This document shows, in pieces, positions 33,821 to 38,384 of a stretch of 38,384 bases of DNA. Under the pieces are notes generated by a model that saw only the letters and a program-made list of their open reading frames with translations, was not told the DNA's origin and searched no databases. The stretch lies in the NCBI GenBank assembly GCA_017645655.1, contig JAGCNZ010000043.1:1-38384 (forward strand). The letters are read 5' to 3'. The translations under genes were made by a program, and so were the position numbers. Each line of letters starts with the position of its first letter. The first letter of the stretch is position 1. Source of the stretch: Bacteroidaceae bacterium (GTDB taxonomy: Bacteria > Bacteroidota > Bacteroidia > Bacteroidales > Bacteroidaceae).

Positions 33821-33913
33821 AGCTGCTAAGGAAAAAATCTTCCTCTGCAGGCTGAAAAAAGCAAGAAAACTGTCCTCGTGAGTTCTCCAGGCAGCGGGAG
33901 CGACAAAACGTCG

Positions 33914-33985
33914 CACGTGATGATTGAAAACACGGCACGTGATAATTGCAAATATTACACGTGATAATTGCTGACATCACACGTT
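33914..33985. repeat. CACGTG phased array 4
   Basis: Exact CACGTG starts at 33914, 33936 and 33958, then CACGTT at 33980; all three steps are 22. Spacers are of GATGATTGAAAACACG and ATAATTGCAAATATTA type, and the GGGTAAA spacer is absent. It lies in the divergent gap between addA and panB. I saw no gene in 33986-34073. Confidence 0.88.
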
Positions 33986-34073
33986 AAGTCTGCCGGCGTC
34001 GCTGCCCATCCGAGAACAGCGGACTTGCAGAAACGCCAACTCTAAACTCGTAAATTCAAACTCTATACTAATC

Positions 34074-34892
34074 ATGGGAGGTTATTTAGTAAGCGATACA
34101 CGCAAGGTGACGACACACCGTCTGATTGAAATGAAGGAGCAGGGGCAGCAGATAGCCATGCTCACTTCCTACGACTACACGATAGCACAGATTGTGGACC
34201 AGGCTGGCATCGACATCATCCTGGTGGGCGACAGCGCCAGCAACGTAATGGCGGGCAACATGACCACGCTGCCCATCACGCTCGACCAGATGATTTATCA
34301 TGCCCGCAGCGTGGTTCGGGGTGTGAAGAGGGCGCTCGTAGTGTGCGACATGCCATTCGGCACTTATCAGGTCAACGCGACAGAAGGCGTGAAGAACGCT
34401 ATCCGCATCATGCAGGAGAGCGGTTGCGACGCACTCAAACTCGAGGGAGGAGTGGAGATTCAGGACACCATCCGTGCCATCCTTGATGCAGGCATTCCTG
34501 TTATGGGACACCTCGGACTGACACCGCAGAGCATCAACAAGTTCGGCACCTATGCCGTCCGTGCCAAAGAAGAGGCAGAGGCCGCAAAGTTGCTCAGTGA
34601 TGCGAAGCTCCTCGACCAGCTTGGCTGCTTTGCCATCGTGCTGGAGAAGATACCTGCCGAACTGACGAGGAAGGTCTGCGAGCAGGTGGAGGTGCCTGTC
34701 ATTGGTATCGGAGCCGGGCAGGCAGACGGGCAGGTGCTGGTCGTTCATGATATGTTAGGCATGAACAAAGGCTTTTCCCCCAAGTTCCTTCGCCGTTATG
34801 CCGATCTTTCAACAATTATAACCGATGCCGTGGGTCAGTATGTCACCGACGTCAAGAACCGAGACTTCCCAAATGAAAACGAATCTTATTAA
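34074..34892 (+). CDS. panB: 3-methyl-2-oxobutanoate hydroxymethyltransferase
   Basis: Cytoplasmic ketopantoate hydroxymethyltransferase (EC 2.1.2.11), the first committed step of pantothenate/CoA synthesis, using methylene-tetrahydrofolate and 2-oxoisovalerate. Family blocks are all present: [38 protein letters not shown] (metal-binding Asp), [28 protein letters not shown] and [19 protein letters not shown]. Length (272 aa) is typical. No other pan genes are adjacent. Its last 20 nt overlap the start of a secreted GH43 gene in another frame, an unusual partnership. Array 4 lies 89 bp upstream of its start. Confidence 0.96.
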   Translation: MGGYLVSDTRKVTTHRLIEMKEQGQQIAMLTSYDYTIAQIVDQAGIDIILVGDSASNVMAGNMTTLPITLDQMIYHARSVVRGVKRALVVCDMPFGTYQVNATEGVKNAIRIMQESGCDALKLEGGVEIQDTIRAILDAGIPVMGHLGLTPQSINKFGTYAVRAKEEAEAAKLLSDAKLLDQLGCFAIVLEKIPAELTRKVCEQVEVPVIGIGAGQADGQVLVVHDMLGMNKGFSPKFLRRYADLSTIITDAVGQYVTDVKNRDFPNENESY

Positions 34893-35835
34893 GGCACTTC
34901 TCGCCTTCTCACTCCTCATAGTCACAGGCACAATATCATGTGAAGCGACTCCTCTCCTCCTCACGGAAGGGGAAGGGAGAGGTGACGGCCTCCTTGTCAT
35001 CGACGCCGACGCACCCGACCCCACAGTCATTCGCATTGGTAAGACTTACTATGCGGCAGCCACGTCGGGCAACAAGCCGCATGCTTACCAGCGTTACCGC
35101 TCGAAGAACCTGAAGACTTGGGAGCCCATGGGTTTCATCTTCGATGAGTGGCCGGAATGGACAAGCGGCAGTTTCTGGGCACCTGAACTCTTTGAGCTCG
35201 ACGGAAAGATTATGTGTTACTATACCGCTCGGCAGAAGAGCGACAGCACGAGCTGCATCGGCGTGGCAATGGCTGAAGGTCCCGAAGGCAAGTTTGTCGA
35301 TTATGGCCCGCTCGTACGCACTACCAACGAGGCCATCGACGCCTTCGTCTTCCGCGATGGCGACCAGCTTTATATCACTTGGAAGGCTTATGGTCTTGAC
35401 CCCAGCAAGCGCCCCATAGAACTGCTTTGCCAGCGTCTCTCGAGCGATGGCCTGCATCTCGAGGGCGAGCCCTTCATGTTGCTTCGTGATGATGAAAGGC
35501 AGGGAATGGAGGGCCAATGTGTCTTCAAGGAAGGCGACTGGTGGTATCTCCTCTACAGCATCCGCGACTGTTGTTCGCCCCGGAGCGACTATGCAGTCAG
35601 CGTAGCACGTAGCCGCACCATACAAGGTCCGTGGGAGAAGTACGAAGGCAATCCAATCTTGGAAAGCACCGGCAATAAAATCCAGAGTTGTGGCCATGGA
35701 ACGATGGTCAAGACACCTAAGGGAGCGATGTACTACCTCTGCCATGCCTACTATTTCGACCGCTATGAGGAAGGCCGCAAAGCGGTTCTTTACCGCCTCA
35801 AGATAGGCAAAGACGGCTGGGTTCATCAGAAGTGA
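34873..35835 (+). CDS. Exported GH43-type glycosidase
   Basis: A 320-residue enzyme from the ATG at 34873; an in-frame ATG at 34825 lies inside panB and would put 16 polar residues before the signal sequence, so it is rejected. The signal sequence is [22 protein letters not shown], with Cys23 a marginal lipobox. The propeller has [11 protein letters not shown] (Asp49, likely base), the [10 protein letters not shown] Asp and GMEGQCVF (likely acid Glu), which is the GH43 triad pattern. Substrate is probably an alpha-L-arabinofuranoside or beta-xyloside. Residues 26-40, between the signal and the first propeller strand, are encoded by a G/C-run hairpin and look inserted. It overlaps panB by 20 nt. 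Confidence 0.87.
   Translation: MKTNLIKALLAFSLLIVTGTISCEATPLLLTEGEGRGDGLLVIDADAPDPTVIRIGKTYYAAATSGNKPHAYQRYRSKNLKTWEPMGFIFDEWPEWTSGSFWAPELFELDGKIMCYYTARQKSDSTSCIGVAMAEGPEGKFVDYGPLVRTTNEAIDAFVFRDGDQLYITWKAYGLDPSKRPIELLCQRLSSDGLHLEGEPFMLLRDDERQGMEGQCVFKEGDWWYLLYSIRDCCSPRSDYAVSVARSRTIQGPWEKYEGNPILESTGNKIQSCGHGTMVKTPKGAMYYLCHAYYFDRYEEGRKAVLYRLKIGKDGWVHQK
34951..34982. repeat. Hairpin-like repeat in frame after the GH43 signal peptide
   Basis: CCTCTCC (34951-34957) pairs with GGAGAGG-type sequence at 34976-34982, and the interior TCCTC/GGGGA runs can extend the stem. It encodes [13 protein letters not shown]. The composition resembles the two GH20 insertions, but the arms are less perfect. Confidence 0.5.
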
Positions 35836-35913
35836 TAAGGTGCGACCCTTGTCTTTTTCTTCGAGCAGAAACATTTTCTCGCCCAACTTCACAGGTCCTG
35901 TTGACAAATCAGG

Positions 35914-35984
35914 CACGTGTGGTTTGAAATTTACCCACGTGATGTTTCAAATATTCCACGTGATAAAATGATTTTACCCACGTG
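35914..35984. repeat. CACGTG phased array 5 (opposite orientation)
   Basis: CACGTG starts at 35914, 35936, 35957 and 35979 (steps 22, 21, 22). Here the GGGTAAA spacer reads on the minus strand, opposite to arrays 1-3. A TTTGAAAT/ATTTCAAA-type pair flanks the copy at 35936. It begins 78 bp after the GH43 stop. Beyond it, 35985-36163 holds only a short TGCAC/GTGCA hairpin near 36023 and AT-rich promoter-like sequence. Confidence 0.9.
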
Positions 35985-36163
35985 ATGTTTTTCATGTTGC
36001 CGCGCCGTGCTTGTCATCAGCCTGCACGAAAATGTGCAAAAACCTGCTGAACGTGTCCCTGCGAAAGCCGCCGGATGTTCCGAATTTCCACAAATTAACC
36101 CTAAAATCCCGATACTTTAAGAATCTTTAACATCTGTTGCGTACTTCTTTAAGTTATTTTTCG

Positions 36164-36171
36164 TAACTTTG
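36164..36171 (+). promoter_or_regulatory. -7 promoter box of the modular surface-protein gene
   Basis: TAACTTTG fits the consensus and gives a leader of about 80 nt to the ATG at 36259. A TTG at 36137-36139 is the nearest -33 candidate, but the spacer is longer than usual. Confidence 0.65.
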
Positions 36172-36258
36172 TGGCGTGTCATATACATGCATGCGCATAC
36201 GGGCGCAATATGATATATAAAGGAAAGCATAATTATTAACCAATAAAAAGTAATCGTT

Positions 36259-38384
36259 ATGAAGAAAAGATCATTACTCATGACGCTTCTCATGCTGATA
36301 GGCTTCGGCATGGCAAGCGCAGCAGATGTAGAGATTGGCACTTTGGAGACGAACAAACTGACGAACCAGTTCCCAGTGAATCCCTACTTCTCTTATGCGA
36401 TGACGCAGCAGATCATCACCAGCGCGGAGATTGGTCAAGGCGGCAGCATCATGTCCATCTCGTTCTATCGCGACTGGACGAGCGAGAACATCGACGAACT
36501 TAACTTGAACGGGCTTAAGCTTTACATGAAGGCGACCGACAAGACAAAGTTCAACAACGAGAACGACTTCGTCACCGTCAACGAGAGCGACCTCGTATGG
36601 CAGGGCACCCTCTCCGCTCCAGCAGTGGACTACAAAGGATGGATTACCATCACGCTCGACAAGCCGTTCGAGTACTTCATCTCAAACAATCTGCTCGTCT
36701 GCTTCTACGACTCCAATCCAGGCCGTGCAGCAGGCAACACGAACAGGTTCTACTTCGTTCCCACTACGGAGACGACGGGACTGTCGTACACCAGCAACGA
36801 TATCGTGCCCGACCTCAACAACCTCGGTGGCTTCACAGGCAGCAAGACAATCATGGCTGCCCACAACTACATGAAGCTCAACATCGGGAGTTATTTCCGT
36901 AGAGAGGTTGTTGACAATACAACACACTACTACTTGCCTACCACTAACAATTGGAAGTACAGCCTCTCGCAGCAGATTTACACGGTGGAAGAGATTGGTG
37001 AGTCCCAGACAATCAACAGCATCAGCTTCTTTTCCCATAACAATATAAATAACCGCAATATTAACCTATATTTGGTACAGACCGACAAGACGAGCTTTTC
37101 AGACGAAAGTGACTATCTGAACTTCACAACTACCAACATGGTCTTCTCCGGTTCAGTGAACTTCGTGTCGAACGAATGGACAACCATCAACTTTGATGTT
37201 TCGTTTACTTACAACAACTCGAAGAACCTGGCAATCATCATGCAAGACAATACTGGCTCCTTCACGTCTTCATCTCGATTCTCCGCATATAATACAGATG
37301 GATACTCGGCGCTGTATTCTATCAGTGACAATGTTGCCGTCACTGTCAGCAATGCTACTCAGGGCTTACATGGTTCCCTCAATTTTAAGAACAAGATTCG
37401 CATCAACGAAGGCGACGTCATTGGCGATCAGAAGGCTGCATTACCCACAACTTCTGCTTCGTCATATACGCTCTCGGAGCAGATCTATTCCTCATCCGAA
37501 TTGTTAGGGATTCCTAACTCAATCTCCAGCATCAGCTTCTACAACACCGGTGACGAGGTGACGCGCAACATCGACCTCTATCTCAAGAACACTACAAAGA
37601 GCTCGTTCACTGGCGATGCGGACTGGCATTCCTCGTTCTCTGCAAGCGACAGGGTCTACAGCGGTAGCGTCACATTCAAGCACAATGAGTGGACAGACAT
37701 CGCATTCGACAAGTATTTCGACTACAATGGTACAGACAACCTCATTGTTGTCTGCGACGACAATACCGGTGATGTAGATGAGAACCAGCTGTCATTCCTT
37801 GCTATGAATTGTAGTGACAATTATGCCATCAGTTCATCAGAAAGTAACTGGAATCCTCTCTATTCAATGAGCGCAATACTTGGTGTCCGCTCGAGCAAGA
37901 AGAGTCAGATTGTCCTCAATGCAACAGGTCTCAGTTTCAAGCCTTCTGTCGTCAATGTCACCGACGTGACGTGGAACAGTGCAACCGTCACATGGGAAAG
38001 CCGCGGCTCGAAGTGGAACGTGCAGTACAGGATAGATGGTAGCGACGAATGGATTGTTGCAGCCGAAGGCACCAACGAAACGTCCTGCTTCCTCACCGAC
38101 CTGGAACAAGCTACATATTACGAGGTGCGTGTGCAGACCGACAACAACGGCAAGCTCAGCGAATGGACGTCATCAACATTCCACACAGAGGATCAATATC
38201 CCAGACCTTCCGACGTGACTGTCTCGAATATAACGCCCAACAGCGCAGTCGTGAAGTGGAAGGACAACTGCGGCGCAAGCGCATGGCGCATTCATCTTTT
38301 TGAGCATGTAACCGCATCGCAATACAATGACAAGGGCATTATCGATGCAGGCACCACGACGTTCGTCCTGGGCGGACTCACACC
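36259..38384 (+). CDS. Modular secreted/surface protein with repeated beta-modules and FN3 domains (partial)
   Basis: Open to the window end; 708 residues are visible and the C-terminus is missing. The signal peptide is MKKRSLLMTLLMLIGFGMASA. Three related modules follow, starting at about residues 42, 225 and 394. Each has an (S)QQIYT-like strand (MTQQIITSAEIG, LSQQIYTVEEIG, LSEQIYSSSELL), then ISFY/F, an 'LYL/M' strand followed by a K-T-(K/S)-F turn, and a strand in which 'W.TI.FD' precedes the NL-IVV core. Two fibronectin type III domains follow (NSATVTWESRGSKWNVQYR from about 560; NSAVVKWKDNCGASAWRI from about 648). This layout is common in Bacteroidetes cell-surface proteins that end in a sorting domain. 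No catalytic motif is visible. It may be an adhesin or a protease/glycosidase accessory. Confidence 0.8.
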   Translation, partial: MKKRSLLMTLLMLIGFGMASAADVEIGTLETNKLTNQFPVNPYFSYAMTQQIITSAEIGQGGSIMSISFYRDWTSENIDELNLNGLKLYMKATDKTKFNNENDFVTVNESDLVWQGTLSAPAVDYKGWITITLDKPFEYFISNNLLVCFYDSNPGRAAGNTNRFYFVPTTETTGLSYTSNDIVPDLNNLGGFTGSKTIMAAHNYMKLNIGSYFRREVVDNTTHYYLPTTNNWKYSLSQQIYTVEEIGESQTINSISFFSHNNINNRNINLYLVQTDKTSFSDESDYLNFTTTNMVFSGSVNFVSNEWTTINFDVSFTYNNSKNLAIIMQDNTGSFTSSSRFSAYNTDGYSALYSISDNVAVTVSNATQGLHGSLNFKNKIRINEGDVIGDQKAALPTTSASSYTLSEQIYSSSELLGIPNSISSISFYNTGDEVTRNIDLYLKNTTKSSFTGDADWHSSFSASDRVYSGSVTFKHNEWTDIAFDKYFDYNGTDNLIVVCDDNTGDVDENQLSFLAMNCSDNYAISSSESNWNPLYSMSAILGVRSSKKSQIVLNATGLSFKPSVVNVTDVTWNSATVTWESRGSKWNVQYRIDGSDEWIVAAEGTNETSCFLTDLEQATYYEVRVQTDNNGKLSEWTSSTFHTEDQYPRPSDVTVSNITPNSAVVKWKDNCGASAWRIHLFEHVTASQYNDKGIIDAGTTTFVLGGLT

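Noticed and set aside
34825-34892. Frameshift joining panB and GH43
   Set aside because: PanB is full length with a normal C-terminus, and the GH43 has its own ATG and signal peptide at 34873; this is an overlap, not a broken gene.

Overview
The window looks like a chromosomal segment from a gut- or rumen-type Bacteroidales bacterium, most likely a Prevotellaceae member. The evidence is: TAnnTTTG promoter boxes instead of sigma70 -10 boxes, almost no Shine-Dalgarno sequences, many SPI/SPII-exported glycoside hydrolases, a Bacteroidetes-type Wzi capsule protein, a DUF6078-like protein, and secreted enzymes ending in the 'LSGQR...GI.I..G+K' tail common in Prevotella. Assignments rest on reading motifs, not on database searches.

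Layout. 1-400: 5S rRNA (end of an rrn operon), its terminator, a 9-bp tandem repeat and a 2 x 22-bp repeat. 398-6525 (+): a surface-polysaccharide cluster (acyltransferase/GT-C-like fusion, GT2 glycosyltransferase, Wzi, small lipoprotein, WecA/MraY-type initiating sugar-phosphate transferase), facing a convergent long-form FlaA1/CapD-type nucleotide-sugar dehydratase (6551-8497, -). 8625-11697 (-): a PAP2 phosphatase with a probable outer-membrane barrel tail, ribose-phosphate pyrophosphokinase and a ThiE/TenI-like protein. 11865-19705 (+): a multidomain GH43, a CarboxypepD_reg-like protein and a GH38 alpha-mannosidase. 20021-24706 (-): an operon of GH127-like arabinofuranosidase, unknown lipoprotein, TSCPD protein and flavodoxin lipoprotein. 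25058-33762 (-): AddA-like helicase/nuclease, AddB-like nuclease, GH20 hexosaminidase and a DUF6078-like protein. 34074-35835 (+): panB overlapping a small GH43. 36259 to the window end (+): a modular secreted/surface protein with FN3 domains, cut by the window edge.

The genes suggest a glycan-foraging, capsule-making cell. Hydrolases for arabinose-containing glycans (GH43 x2, GH127), mannosides (GH38) and N-acetylhexosaminides (GH20) are scattered among housekeeping genes, with no SusC/SusD pair in view, so this is not a canonical polysaccharide-utilisation locus.

The most striking non-genic structure is a family of five intergenic arrays (9986-10078, 14905-15039, 19718-19878, 33914-33985, 35914-35984). 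In them the palindrome CACGTG recurs every 21-22 bp, two helical turns, with TTGAAA/TTTCAA-type boxes near mid-spacing. I count 22 exact CACGTG copies in the arrays, and degenerate copies keep the same phase. I do not recognise this family. Second in interest are G/C-rich hairpin repeats that appear to have inserted in frame in coding sequence: twice in the GH20 gene and once in the small GH43 gene. A third is a nest of perfect palindromes at 24948-25050.
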